Part shown: positions 7,960 through 15,612 of the stretch, one piece after another
Layout: every line of letters starts with the position of its first letter
Numbering within the stretch: the stretch's first letter is position 1
Source: an uncultured Cloacibacillus sp.
GTDB lineage: Bacteria > Synergistota > Synergistia > Synergistales > Synergistaceae
Assembly: GCA_934511335.1 (NCBI GenBank)
Contig: CAKSWL010000002.1
Location: 1 to 29,865, forward strand
Direction of reading: 5' to 3'
DNA length: 29,865 bases
Made by a program: the position numbers and the translations under genes
Notes under the pieces: generated by a model
The model's database searches: none
The model's input: only the letters and a program-made list of their open reading frames with translations
Told to the model about the DNA's origin: nothing

Positions 7960-8487
7960 CTAATAATCAACGCCGGCGCGCGCCTTGATCCCTTTACGGT
8001 AGGGGTGTTTTATCTCTTTGACTTCGCTGACGAGGTCGGCGATTTCAAGCAGCGATTTAGGGGCGTTTCTTCCCGTGAGCACGATCTCCGTCTTTTCCGG
8101 CTTTCGGCCTATCAGCGCCGCGACGAGGTCGGCGTCAAGCAGTCCGAAGTCTATCGCCACATTGACTTCGTCTAGTATCACGAGGTCATATTCGCCCGAA
8201 ACGATGAACTTTTCCGCCTCTTTCAGCCCGCGCGCCGCTTCGGCGAAGTCTTCCGGGGTCTCGTCTCCGCGGAAAATGCACTTATCGCGCCCCGTGCGGA
8301 CCAGCGTCACCCCCGGCAGGTATTTGACGGCGGCGAGCTCTCCGTAGCGCGCGCATCCCTTCATGAACTGCACGATCGCGACGTGCGCGCCGTGGCCGCA
8401 GGCGCGCAGCGCCAGCCCCAACGCCGCGGTGGTCTTTCCTTTGCCGTCTCCGGTGTATATCTCGATGAGTCCCTTTGAGCCAAACAT
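7960..8487 (-). CDS. cobO: Cob(I)yrinic acid a,c-diamide adenosyltransferase (CobO/BtuR family)
   Basis: Transfers the 5'-deoxyadenosyl group from ATP to the cobalt of cob(I)yrinic acid a,c-diamide or cobalamin, making coenzyme B12. The 175-residue protein has the family P-loop GDGKGKTT (residues 13-20) near the N-terminus, QFMKG (about 41), and the Walker B-like LVILDEVNVAIDFGLL, followed by LTGRN. The reading frame extends to a GTG at 8499, but the ATG at 8487 has AAGGTG at good spacing and matches the usual short N-terminus. It lies downstream of nudC on the same strand with a 51-base gap, so they may share a transcript. No other cobalamin genes are nearby, so a salvage role is plausible. 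Confidence 0.
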   Translation of the reverse strand: MFGSKGLIEIYTGDGKGKTTAALGLALRACGHGAHVAIVQFMKGCARYGELAAVKYLPGVTLVRTGRDKCIFRGDETPEDFAEAARGLKEAEKFIVSGEYDLVILDEVNVAIDFGLLDADLVAALIGRKPEKTEIVLTGRNAPKSLLEIADLVSEVKEIKHPYRKGIKARAGVDY

Positions 8488-8538
8488 CTTATCACGCACC
8501 TTCCTTTCTCATTGTCTCAATGGCAGCCGGTTATGCCA

Positions 8539-9363
8539 TCAGTAGTTTGTGTGTCTCCTGATGAAATCCTCTATAAGTTTCGCGGAGATGCTGACGCCGC
8601 GGTAGTACTCCGGTATCTCTTCGGGGGCGAACCAGCGTACGTCGGTGACCTCGGCGGTATCGGGATGAATGTCCCCCGATTCCCATTCGGCTGTGAATCC
8701 GAGCATCAGCGAACGCGGAAAGGGCCATGGCTGACTCGCAAAGTATCTGATATTTTTGACGCGGATCTGTGATTCTTCGTAAACCTCTCGCGCGACGCAC
8801 TCTTCAAGGTTCTCTCCCGGCTCGACGAAGCCGGCGAGCACGCTGTAACGCCCGGCGGGGAAATTGACGCCGTGTCCCAGCAATATTTTACCCTCTTTTT
8901 CAACGCAGACGATGATCGCGGGGGAAATTACGGGGTAAAACAGTTCGCCGCAGGCGGGACACGCCATCGCGCCCTCTCCGGGGTCGAAGAGGTTCACCGC
9001 GCCGCATCTGCCGCAATATTTGTGGAGCCGCTGCCAGTCCATGAAGTGAAAGGCCTTGCCGATGCGAAAAAACTGCTCCTCGCCGACCGCCGTCCAGCAG
9101 CCGCGCCGTTCGCAGGCGGTAAAGCCCTCCGGCAGCGCCGCGTCCGCCGCCAACTCGGCCCAGCCGTCTTTTTCTCGCTCCGTCTCGCGCCCGCAGTCTG
9201 CGCGGGCGCTTGTGTAATCCTCTTTATCGACGTAACCGCTGTTGAGAAAATATTGGCTGAGCCTTGCCGCCTCCGCCGCCTTCGGCAACGCGCCGTTTTC
9301 TTTGAGGATGATTTTTCCGTTTTGGAACATGTAGTAAAAAGACACCGCAAAGCCTTCCCCCAT
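8539..9363 (-). CDS. nudC: NAD(H) pyrophosphatase NudC (Nudix family)
   Basis: Hydrolyses NADH/NAD to NMN(H) and AMP, and in characterised bacteria removes NAD caps from RNA. Domains are an N-terminal NudC region, a zinc ribbon with C117, C120, C135 and C138 (YCGRCG...CPACG), and a Nudix domain with the complete box from G178 (GFVEPGENLEECVAREVYEES). The NudC-specific motif SQPWPFPRS (about 210-218) is intact. Start choice is uncertain: the ATG at 9363 has no clear ribosome site, whereas the GTG at 9345 has GGGGGAAGG seven bases upstream and would give a protein six residues shorter. It faces ppnP divergently. Confidence 0.
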   Translation of the reverse strand: MGEGFAVSFYYMFQNGKIILKENGALPKAAEAARLSQYFLNSGYVDKEDYTSARADCGRETEREKDGWAELAADAALPEGFTACERRGCWTAVGEEQFFRIGKAFHFMDWQRLHKYCGRCGAVNLFDPGEGAMACPACGELFYPVISPAIIVCVEKEGKILLGHGVNFPAGRYSVLAGFVEPGENLEECVAREVYEESQIRVKNIRYFASQPWPFPRSLMLGFTAEWESGDIHPDTAEVTDVRWFAPEEIPEYYRGVSISAKLIEDFIRRHTNY

Positions 9364-9539
9364 CTTAATATTAGCAGTTATATCATTATTCTACTGGACT
9401 TATGCCGAAAAGAACACTATCATTTATGAGGATCGTAGATTAAATATTTTTCTAACTGCCGCGGCCCTCTCTCCTTATATACACGCGGGGCGCCGGGAAT
9501 ATTTTTTCTGCGGATAAAAACTATCAGGAGGGCTTTGTC

Positions 9540-9860
9540 ATGATCGAAAAGTTGGAGAACGTAACGGCGATAGCGAAAGCTAACGTATATTTTGACGGTA
9601 AAGTTGTCAGTCACACCGTTTATATGGAAAACGGCGACCGCAAGACACTCGGCCTCTTCCTCCCCGGCGAGTATGAGTTCGGAACGGGAGACGCGGAGAT
9701 CATGGACCTCACCGACGGCGTCTGTCAGGTACTGCTTCCCGGTTCGGCAAAATGGCAGGAGCTGAAGGCGGGAGAGTCTTTCAATATCCCCGCGAACAGC
9801 AAGTTCGGCTTCCGCTGCTATGTGCCCGTACAGTATGTCTGCTCTTACATAAAGGCCTAA
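9540..9860 (+). CDS. ppnP: Pyrimidine/purine nucleoside phosphorylase PpnP (YaiE family)
   Basis: A small single-domain cupin of the PpnP/YaiE (formerly DUF1255) family, 106 residues, phosphorolysing several nucleosides to base and ribose-1-phosphate. Family landmarks are YFDGKVVSHTV near the N-terminus, LPGEYEFGTG, the strand VCQVLLPGSAKWQ, and FNIPANSKFGFRC...YVCSYI at the C-terminus. An excellent ribosome site AGGAGGG precedes ATG 9540. The gene is alone between a divergent nudC and a terminator. Confidence 0.
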   Translation: MIEKLENVTAIAKANVYFDGKVVSHTVYMENGDRKTLGLFLPGEYEFGTGDAEIMDLTDGVCQVLLPGSAKWQELKAGESFNIPANSKFGFRCYVPVQYVCSYIKA

Positions 9861-9883
9861 GAGGGAGGCTCGCTAAACGATAA

Positions 9884-9909
9884 AAGCCCCCGCGAGGGGG
9901 CTTGATTTT
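9884..9909. terminator. Terminator between ppnP and the M48 protease
   Basis: Stem AAGCCCCC (9884-9891) with GGGGGCTT (9896-9903), tetraloop GCGA, then GATTTTTG on the plus strand. On the minus strand it is followed by TTTTATCG, so it may serve both converging genes. Confidence 0.
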
Positions 9910-9923
9910 TGCGGTGCGTCCTG

Positions 9924-10562
9924 TCAGTCGGGAAATTTCGCGTCGGGCTTCAGCTCAAGGATCTTGTTCTTGATGTGGAGGAGCCGGCGGTCGTCCGGGG
10001 GGTGCGAATTGAAGCCGCTCGGCTGGGTGTTGTTGATCTTGGCAAGCTTGCTGATCGCGCTGTACATGCCGACGGGATCCTCTCCCGTTTTGACGGCTAG
10101 CGCCACGGAATAGTCGTCGGCTTCGATCTCCTGTTCGCGGCTCCATCCCGAGTTCACCAGATTCGCGCCGACATTGACGGCGGTGCTGGCCAGGTTGCCG
10201 CCCAGCAGCTGGCCGAGGATCGCCGCCGCTATCGAGAGCCCGGCGCCGCGCGAGGCGCTCTTGTGAAGATGGTTCAGCTTGACGTGGCCCGCCTCGTGGG
10301 CGAATACGGCGTAAAGCTCAGCCTCTGTGTCAAGTATCCCCAGCAGCCCCGTGGTGACCGTCACGGATTCTCCGTTCGTCACCCAGGCGTTGGGCGTCGC
10401 TTCATCTTTTATGTAAAAGGGCAGCGCGGTAAGCTCCGTCGGCTCCGCCACCTTGTTCCATATCCTCTTGGCCTCCGCGTGCGAAATGAGCGCCTCCGCC
10501 GGCGGCGGCGCAAAGAGGATGAACAACGCCAGCAGCGCAAGGACGGTCTTTGTTAACTTCAT
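9924..10562 (-). CDS. Secreted M48-family zinc metalloprotease
   Basis: A zinc peptidase of family M48 (BepA/YcaL/LoiP-like), probably acting in envelope protein quality control. Residues 1-24 form a signal peptide (MKLTK, then a hydrophobic core, ending PPPAEA). The zinc motif HEAGH is at 89-93 and the third ligand lies in EIEAD (145-149). A glycine/alanine-rich hydrophobic stretch (about 105-134) separates them, and the C-terminus has the family SHPPDDRRL segment, usual for the peptidase core. At 212 residues it is the core domain only, without the TPR domain of BepA. AAGGTGA is seven bases upstream of ATG 10562. It is monocistronic. Confidence 0.
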   Translation of the reverse strand: MKLTKTVLALLALFILFAPPPAEALISHAEAKRIWNKVAEPTELTALPFYIKDEATPNAWVTNGESVTVTTGLLGILDTEAELYAVFAHEAGHVKLNHLHKSASRGAGLSIAAAILGQLLGGNLASTAVNVGANLVNSGWSREQEIEADDYSVALAVKTGEDPVGMYSAISKLAKINNTQPSGFNSHPPDDRRLLHIKNKILELKPDAKFPD

Positions 10563-10626
10563 TCCTTCTCACCTTCCATCCGCAGATCGTGTTTTTTATA
10601 TTATACTCAAGCCCGGCCCTAAATAC

Positions 10627-10652
10627 AAAAAAGACGCAGACGACTGCGCCTT
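10627..10652 (-). terminator. Terminator of the nitroreductase gene
   Basis: On the minus strand AAGGCGCAG (10652-10644) pairs with CTGCGTCTT (10639-10631), one G-U pair, loop TCGT, followed by a TTTTTT tract. Confidence 0.
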
Positions 10653-10674
10653 CAAATTTTTTGCGCTGACGCCG

Positions 10675-11274
10675 CTATACCCCAAAAGGCTGCCGCCATT
10701 TGCCCGCGAAGACGAAGTCATCCAGCGGCAGGCGTTCGCGCCGGTCAAGCTCTCGGTCGCGAAGCTCGCCCTCCAGCAGCTCCGGCTCTCCCACGTAGCC
10801 GACGGCAATCGCCACGAGCGGCTCGTAATCGTCGGGCACTCCGTAATATTCACGCACGGCGTCCGTTGAGAAGCCCGCCATCGGATGTCCCTGAAGCCCC
10901 AGCGCCGCCGCCTCCAGCAGGAGATTTTCCAGCGCCAGGCCGCAGTCGTGCATCGCCCAGCGGTTTGGCTTGCCGTTATAGTCAAACCTGTTCTTGACGA
11001 CGAGGATCATCAGGAGCGGTGCCCGCTTCGCCCATACATGATTGGAATCGGCGAGGCACGAGAGCATCTTTTTAAATTCCCGCGGCTTGATTCTTGATGC
11101 GGCGATAAAACGCCACGGCTGCTCATTGAAGGCCGAGGGGGCCCAGCGCGCCGCTTCAAAGAGAGAAAGTATTTTTTCCTTTTCTATCATCCTGTCGGAA
11201 AAGGCGCGCGGGCTCCAGCGCTCCGCGAGGAGTCCCGTTATTTCATGGTCTGCCGCCGCTCTTTTTTGGATCAT
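10675..11274 (-). CDS. Nitroreductase-family FMN oxidoreductase
   Basis: An FMN-binding nitroreductase-fold protein, 199 residues, of the type that reduces nitroaromatics, quinones or other acceptors with NAD(P)H. The N-terminal RWSPRAFSDR is the FMN phosphate-binding segment, and AARWAPSAFNEQPWRFI is the second FMN loop. AMHDCGLALENLLLEAAALGLQGHPMAGF corresponds to the dimer-interface helix and the GL..P/G..GF region, and AVGYVGEPE is the usual C-terminal strand. The frame opens at GTG 11283, but ATG 11274 has GGGGTG six bases upstream. Physiological substrate is not evident. Confidence 0.
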   Translation of the reverse strand: MIQKRAAADHEITGLLAERWSPRAFSDRMIEKEKILSLFEAARWAPSAFNEQPWRFIAASRIKPREFKKMLSCLADSNHVWAKRAPLLMILVVKNRFDYNGKPNRWAMHDCGLALENLLLEAAALGLQGHPMAGFSTDAVREYYGVPDDYEPLVAIAVGYVGEPELLEGELRDRELDRRERLPLDDFVFAGKWRQPFGV

Positions 11275-11451
11275 TCTATTCACCCCTGTTGGCAGTATTA
11301 TGATTTCCGTTTAAGGCTACCTGTTCAAGTGTGCGGGCGAAAGCGTAAAAACTACGGCTTGATAAAAAAATAGCGGAATTACCGGGCAGACGAACATGAT
11401 CGCCTGACGAAGATCCCTGCTCAAATAACATGCCGGGATCTGGAATTTTTC

Positions 11452-11777
11452 TCATTTACGCCGGTATCTTGTCGTCGGCTGTGTTACGGCGTCGCAGCAC
11501 GCGCATTTGAACCAGAAGGCGGCAAAGCATAGCGCGGCGAAGGCGTTTCCAGCCGGATAGCCGGCCGCAGAGGCCGTGTCGACGGAGGGAGTATCTCTGT
11601 CGTCAGGCGGTGGAAGTTTTTCCACAAAAATAAAAATGTCACGAACCCGGCGGCTAGGGCAAGCGGCGCGACAAAAGACGCCGGCATAAGAAAGCGGAAA
11701 ATATAGCGCCGGAGATAACCGCAGCGAAAAAAGCAAGCGATGTTTTTTAAGGCGCAACTTCTTGCAGAGGGGAGCAT
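11452..11777 (-). pseudogene. Possible frameshifted small membrane-protein remnant in an otherwise empty gap
   Basis: The 11275-11895 interval has no confident gene. Two overlapping minus-strand frames look partly coding. The frame from 11777 carries a hydrophobic segment (MPASFVAPLALAAGFVTFLF, then LWKNFH), while the other, ending at 11452, has GC-rich third positions and a hydrophobic, cysteine-bearing end (AALCFAAFWFKCACCDA). A shift near 11590 would join them into one chain of about 100 residues. I do not recognise a family. It may be a decayed gene or chance in GC-rich DNA; the rest of the gap shows only a hairpin at 11411-11441. Confidence 0.
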
Positions 11778-11844
11778 ATTGCCATGATCTTATTCTCGTT
11801 TATTGCAAAACCCCTGGTTTTGTTAAGAATTAAAGCCATAAAGA

Positions 11845-11873
11845 AAGGAGCCTTTCGTAAAGAAAGGCTCCTT
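11845..11873 (-). terminator. Terminator of the YfcC-family carrier gene
   Basis: A perfect 12-bp stem, AAGGAGCCTTTC (11845-11856) with GAAAGGCTCCTT (11862-11873), five-base loop; on the minus strand the stem is followed by TCTTTATGG, a weak U-tract. Confidence 0.
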
Positions 11874-11895
11874 GACGGATAGGCAAAGTTTCGTA

Positions 11896-13401
11896 TCAAT
11901 TGAATCCGATCATGACGGCGCCGACAACGAAGATAGAACCGAAAAGGAAGAGCACGCCCTGGAACTTTATCTGCCACTTCGCCCATGTGGCCCAGTCGAT
12001 GCGGGCCGCGCCGATCGAGGCCATCATGACCGCGGAGGTCGGGACGATGAGGTTAGTGAATCCGTCGCCGAGCTGGAAGGCGAGTACAGCCACCTGGCGC
12101 GTCACGCCGGCGATGTCCGCGAGCGGGGCCATCAGCGGCATCGTCAGCGCCGCCTGCCCGGAGCCGGAGACGACGAAGAAGTTGAATACAGACTGGAAGA
12201 GGTACATCAGCCAGGCAGAGACGACCGGCGACAGCCCCGATATCATGAGCCCGACGTTGTGAAGCACAGTATTGAGCACAGTCGGTTCCGTAGGGGCGTC
12301 GCCGCCAAGGACGAGGATGATTCCCTTCGCCATGCCGACGACGACCGCCGCGCCCAGGAGGTCTGAGGCACCGGTCCTGAAGGATACGGCTATATCGTTG
12401 ACCTTCATGCCGTTGAGCTTGAAGACGACGCCGATAATGCCGGAGACGAGCCCCATAACGAAGAACTGCGAGGCTATCTCCGGGATGTAATATCCCTTTT
12501 CAACGACGCCCCAGATGGTCCATAGCATGCCGAGCGCGATCGTGAGGATTACGAGTATGTCTCCCGTACCGAATTTTTCATCGATATCGCCGGCCGCTGC
12601 GAGCTCGTCACGGAAATATTGATCGGAGGCGCAAACGGGCGAGAGCTCGGGATTTTTCCTGATCTTTACGGCGTAGCGCCAGGTGTAAAGCGTGCCTAGC
12701 AGTGTGAAGAAGAACCACATAAAAAGACGGAAGCCGGAGCCGGAGAGTACCGGTATCTGCGCGATGCCCTGCGCGATCGCGACGCTGAACGGGTTCATCC
12801 ACGAAGAGCCGAAACCTATCTGCGTGGCGCAGTAGGTGATCATTACCGCCACTATCGAGTCATAGCCGAGCGCTATCACCACCGGCACGACGATGAAGAC
12901 AAAGGGGATCGCCTCCTCTCCCATCCCGAAAACCGCGCCTCCAAGCGAGAAAAGAAAGAAAAGTACGGGGATTATCAGCGTGTCCATCCCCTTTGTCTTC
13001 TTTATCATGCGCTTCATCCCCGACTCGATCGCGCCGGTACGAAGCACGATGCCGAAAGCTCCCCCGACGATGAGGATGAAGGCTACGACGCCGACCGCAG
13101 ATCCCCATTTATCGCCGGATACGAGCCCCTCAAAGGCGTAATTGAGTATGCCCGTCCCGCCGTAAGGTTCAAAAAGCCTGACGCCTTTAACTACCGGCTT
13201 GCCCTCCTTGTCGAGCTCGTACTGGAACGACTCCGGCACGAGCACGTTGCGGCTCTTTTCGGCGCCGCCCATAGTGTACTTGATCTCGTGCGTCTCAAAC
13301 TTTCCCACCGGTACGGCCCATGTCAAAAGCGCGGCGAAAAGAACGACGAAAAAGATGATGATGTAGGTATCCGGCACCCACCGGGTCCTGTTTTGTGTCA
13401 T
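11896..13401 (-). CDS. YfcC/DcuC-superfamily integral membrane carrier
   Basis: A multi-spanning inner-membrane carrier of the YfcC (C4-dicarboxylate anaerobic carrier-like) family, 501 residues with about twelve hydrophobic segments. Typical features are a first helix (TYIIIFFVVLFAALLTWAVPVG), a large polar loop at about 35-80, the GMGEEAIPFVFI segment, the FGSSWMNPFSVAIAQGIA re-entrant region, and the late NFFVVSGSGQAALTMPLMAPL and QLGDGFTNLIVPTSAV motifs of the family. Homologues are assigned to peptide, amino-acid or dicarboxylate transport. The frame extends to 13440, but ATG 13401 has GGAGGAA upstream and is preferred. It diverges from iadA with a 96-base spacer, which suggests import of a substrate, perhaps isoaspartyl peptides, for that enzyme; this is inference. 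Confidence 0.
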   Translation of the reverse strand: MTQNRTRWVPDTYIIIFFVVLFAALLTWAVPVGKFETHEIKYTMGGAEKSRNVLVPESFQYELDKEGKPVVKGVRLFEPYGGTGILNYAFEGLVSGDKWGSAVGVVAFILIVGGAFGIVLRTGAIESGMKRMIKKTKGMDTLIIPVLFFLFSLGGAVFGMGEEAIPFVFIVVPVVIALGYDSIVAVMITYCATQIGFGSSWMNPFSVAIAQGIAQIPVLSGSGFRLFMWFFFTLLGTLYTWRYAVKIRKNPELSPVCASDQYFRDELAAAGDIDEKFGTGDILVILTIALGMLWTIWGVVEKGYYIPEIASQFFVMGLVSGIIGVVFKLNGMKVNDIAVSFRTGASDLLGAAVVVGMAKGIILVLGGDAPTEPTVLNTVLHNVGLMISGLSPVVSAWLMYLFQSVFNFFVVSGSGQAALTMPLMAPLADIAGVTRQVAVLAFQLGDGFTNLIVPTSAVMMASIGAARIDWATWAKWQIKFQGVLFLFGSIFVVGAVMIGFN

Positions 13402-13497
13402 AACGCAATTCCTCCATTGTGATATTTTTAAATACCGCATGCGAACTAATGGTTTATATTATATAATAAAAACAAAAAAGCAAAAGAGGTATAAAAA
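13402..13497. promoter_or_regulatory. Divergent control region between the YfcC carrier and iadA
   Basis: A short AT-rich spacer with overlapping -10-like hexamers on both strands: TATAAT at 13462-13467 (plus) and TATAAT at 13463-13458 (minus). No convincing -35 is visible for either, so the promoters may need an activator. AAAGAGGT before 13498 is the iadA ribosome site. Confidence 0.
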
Positions 13498-14670
13498 ATG
13501 TTTGTACTTATTAAAAACGCAGATATTTTTGCACCCGAAGCGCTTGGAATCTCATCCGTCCTGATATCTCACGATAAAATCGTCTGGCTCGGCAAAGATT
13601 TCCCCGCCGAAAATACGCTTCCCGACCTTGAAATAATCGATGCCGCCGGGAAAATCATGATCCCGGGCATCGTCGACGGCCATGTGCACGTCACCGGCGG
13701 CGGAGGCGAGGGAGGTTTTGCCACGCGCGCGCCAGAGCTTGCTTTGTCGGACATGATAAAGGGCGGCGTGACTACGGTCATAGGCCTGCTCGGCACCGAC
13801 GACGTGACGCGGAGCGCGGAGGCGCTGATCGCGAAGACGAACGCGATACGCGCGGAGGGCATGAGCGCCTGGGCGATGACCGGCTCCTATCAGCTTCCCG
13901 TCAAGAGCCTCTGCGGCGGCGTGCGCGAAGACATAGCGCTGATCGAGCCCTTCATCGGCGTTGGAGAAGTGGCGCTATCCGACCATCGTTCCTCACAGCC
14001 GACATTTGAGGAATTTATGCGGCTTGCGGCCGCCGCGCGTGTAGGAGGCATGCTCTCCGGCAAAGCCGGCGTCGTCAACGTCCATCTGGGAGACGCGCCC
14101 TCGGGGCTCGACTATCTTTTCCGGGCCGCTAAGACGGAGATACCGCCGTCGCAGTTCATTCCCACCCACATGAACCGCAACCCGGAACTCTTCAAGGAGG
14201 CCTGCCGTTACGGGGCGATGGGCGGCTATGTGGATCTCACGACCAGTACGACGCCGCAATTTCTCGAGGAGGGAGAGGTAGAATGCGGCCGCGCCCTATC
14301 GGAATTGCTTGCCGCGGGCGTGCCGGCGCGGCGCATCTCATTCTCCTCCGACGGTCAAGGCTCGATGCCGTTCTTCGACGAGGCGGGGAACTTCGCGGGG
14401 CTCACCGTCGGGCGCGTCACCTCAATATTTGAAACGTTCCGCAGTACCGTGAAAAATTATGATATCCTCTTTGAAGACGCCGTGCGCGTCGTCTCGACGA
14501 CCGCCGCCGATCATTGCAAACTGCCCGGCAAGGGGCATATAAAAAAGGGCTGCGACGCCGACCTGATCCTGATGGATGCCGACAGCCTCGAGCTTGATAC
14601 GCTCTTCGCCCGCGGCAGAAAGATGATGTCGGGAGGCAGGCCGCTTGTTAAAGGGACCTTTGAGCGATAG
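13498..14670 (+). CDS. iadA: Isoaspartyl dipeptidase (beta-aspartyl peptidase)
   Basis: An amidohydrolase-superfamily enzyme that cleaves isoaspartyl (beta-Asp) dipeptides, 390 residues as usual. The binuclear-metal residues line up with E. coli IadA: H62 and H64 (GHVHVTGG), H196 (VVNVHLGD), H224 (PTHMNRN) and D285 (SSDGQGS). The bridging residue is unusual: E. coli has a carboxylated Lys162 in GVKCAISDHRS, whereas this protein has Glu157 in GVGEVALSDHRS. A directly coordinating Glu is known elsewhere in the superfamily, so the enzyme is probably active. The C-terminus (KGCDADLILMD...GRKMMSGGRPLVKGTFE) is typical. It is followed at once by a crotonase gene whose ribosome site overlaps its stop codon. 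Confidence 0.
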   Translation: MFVLIKNADIFAPEALGISSVLISHDKIVWLGKDFPAENTLPDLEIIDAAGKIMIPGIVDGHVHVTGGGGEGGFATRAPELALSDMIKGGVTTVIGLLGTDDVTRSAEALIAKTNAIRAEGMSAWAMTGSYQLPVKSLCGGVREDIALIEPFIGVGEVALSDHRSSQPTFEEFMRLAAAARVGGMLSGKAGVVNVHLGDAPSGLDYLFRAAKTEIPPSQFIPTHMNRNPELFKEACRYGAMGGYVDLTTSTTPQFLEEGEVECGRALSELLAAGVPARRISFSSDGQGSMPFFDEAGNFAGLTVGRVTSIFETFRSTVKNYDILFEDAVRVVSTTAADHCKLPGKGHIKKGCDADLILMDADSLELDTLFARGRKMMSGGRPLVKGTFER

Positions 14671-14681
14671 GAGTGATAATC

Positions 14682-15458
14682 ATGCAGGATAAGATCGTCG
14701 CAATAAAAAAAGAGGGAGCCGTCGCCTGGGTGACGATGAACAGCCCCGGATCGCTGAACTCGCTGACTGCGGAGCTGTGCGCCGCGCTGAAAGAGGCGCT
14801 TGCGGAGTGCGAGGCCGACGACTGCGTCCGCGTTGTCGTACTTGCCGGGGAGGGAAAGGCCTTCTGCGCCGGCGGCGACCTGCGCACTATACTTGAACTG
14901 TCCGACTATGAGGCGGCCCTCCGTTACGTGCGTGGTGCTGGAGAGATTACGGCGGCGGTGACCGGTTCTAAAAAGCCGTATATCGCGATGGTCGGCGGCG
15001 CGGCCGCCGGCGCGGGCTTCAATATCGCCCTTGCCTGCGATTTCATCTGCGCCTCGAAGAGGGCCAAATTCACGCAGGCCTTCTCCTCGATCGGCCTGAT
15101 CTCCGACTGCGGCGGGAACCTCCTGCTGCCGCGCCTCGTGGGGCCGCACGCGGCAAAAAGGCTGATGATGCTGCCGGCGGCGCTCTCCGCCGAAGAGGCG
15201 CGGGCGCTCGGCCTCGTGACCGAACTCGCCGAAGAGGCGGATCTGCGCGAAAAGACCGCCGCCTTGGCCGCGCGTCTGGCAAAGCAGCCGCCGCTTGCGC
15301 TGGCGCAGATCAAAAAACTGCTGAACGACGGCGAAGAGCTGGAAAAGACCCTCCGCGCCGAAGAAGAGATCCAGGCTGAGCTGATAATAGGCGAGGATTG
15401 CAAAGAGGGAGTCAGGGCCTTCTTTGAAAAAAGGGAGCCGATATTTAAGGGAAAATAA
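14682..15458 (+). CDS. PaaG-like enoyl-CoA isomerase/hydratase-family protein
   Basis: A crotonase-fold acyl-CoA enzyme, 258 residues. The oxyanion-hole segments are FCAGGDL (61-67) and GGAAAGAGFNIALACD (105-120). Both glutamates that act in true enoyl-CoA hydratases are missing: the positions are Asn114 and Phe134 (KFTQAFSSIGL). The acidic residue of PaaG-type isomerases is kept as Asp142 in LISDCGGNLLLPRLVG, so I expect double-bond or epoxide-ring isomerisation rather than hydration. AGGAG overlapping the iadA stop is eight bases from ATG 14682; an in-frame GTG at 14673 is too close. It is co-transcribed with iadA, although no metabolic link between the two is obvious. No phenylacetate genes are nearby, so the symbol paaG is not applied. 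Confidence 0.
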   Translation: MQDKIVAIKKEGAVAWVTMNSPGSLNSLTAELCAALKEALAECEADDCVRVVVLAGEGKAFCAGGDLRTILELSDYEAALRYVRGAGEITAAVTGSKKPYIAMVGGAAAGAGFNIALACDFICASKRAKFTQAFSSIGLISDCGGNLLLPRLVGPHAAKRLMMLPAALSAEEARALGLVTELAEEADLREKTAALAARLAKQPPLALAQIKKLLNDGEELEKTLRAEEEIQAELIIGEDCKEGVRAFFEKREPIFKGK

Positions 15459-15508
15459 TTTGCACTCTACGATATTGCAGCTTTCAAAAAAAGCGTTTTA
15501 TTGGGCTG

Positions 15509-15571
15509 AAGCGGGAACTCCGTCTGAGGATATAGACATCTCGGAGTGTCAATGACAAACAGCTCCCGCAA
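15509..15571. other. Nested inverted repeats between converging operons
   Basis: GCGGGA (15511-15516) can pair with TCCCGC (15564-15569), and inside it ACTCCG (15517-15522) with CGGAGT (15542-15547), giving a branched fold about 60 bases long. It lacks a U-tract, so it is not a standard terminator. It could be a structured RNA 3' end, a small dispersed element or chance. Confidence 0.
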
Positions 15572-15612
15572 GCGGAGACCGAAGTTTTTCCCCATATCTC
15601 GGGGCTGTATTC

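Noticed and set aside
11411..11441. Terminator-like hairpin AGATCCC/GGGATCT followed by GGAATTTTT
   Set aside because: Seven-bp stem with a 17-base loop and no gene upstream on the plus strand that would need it.
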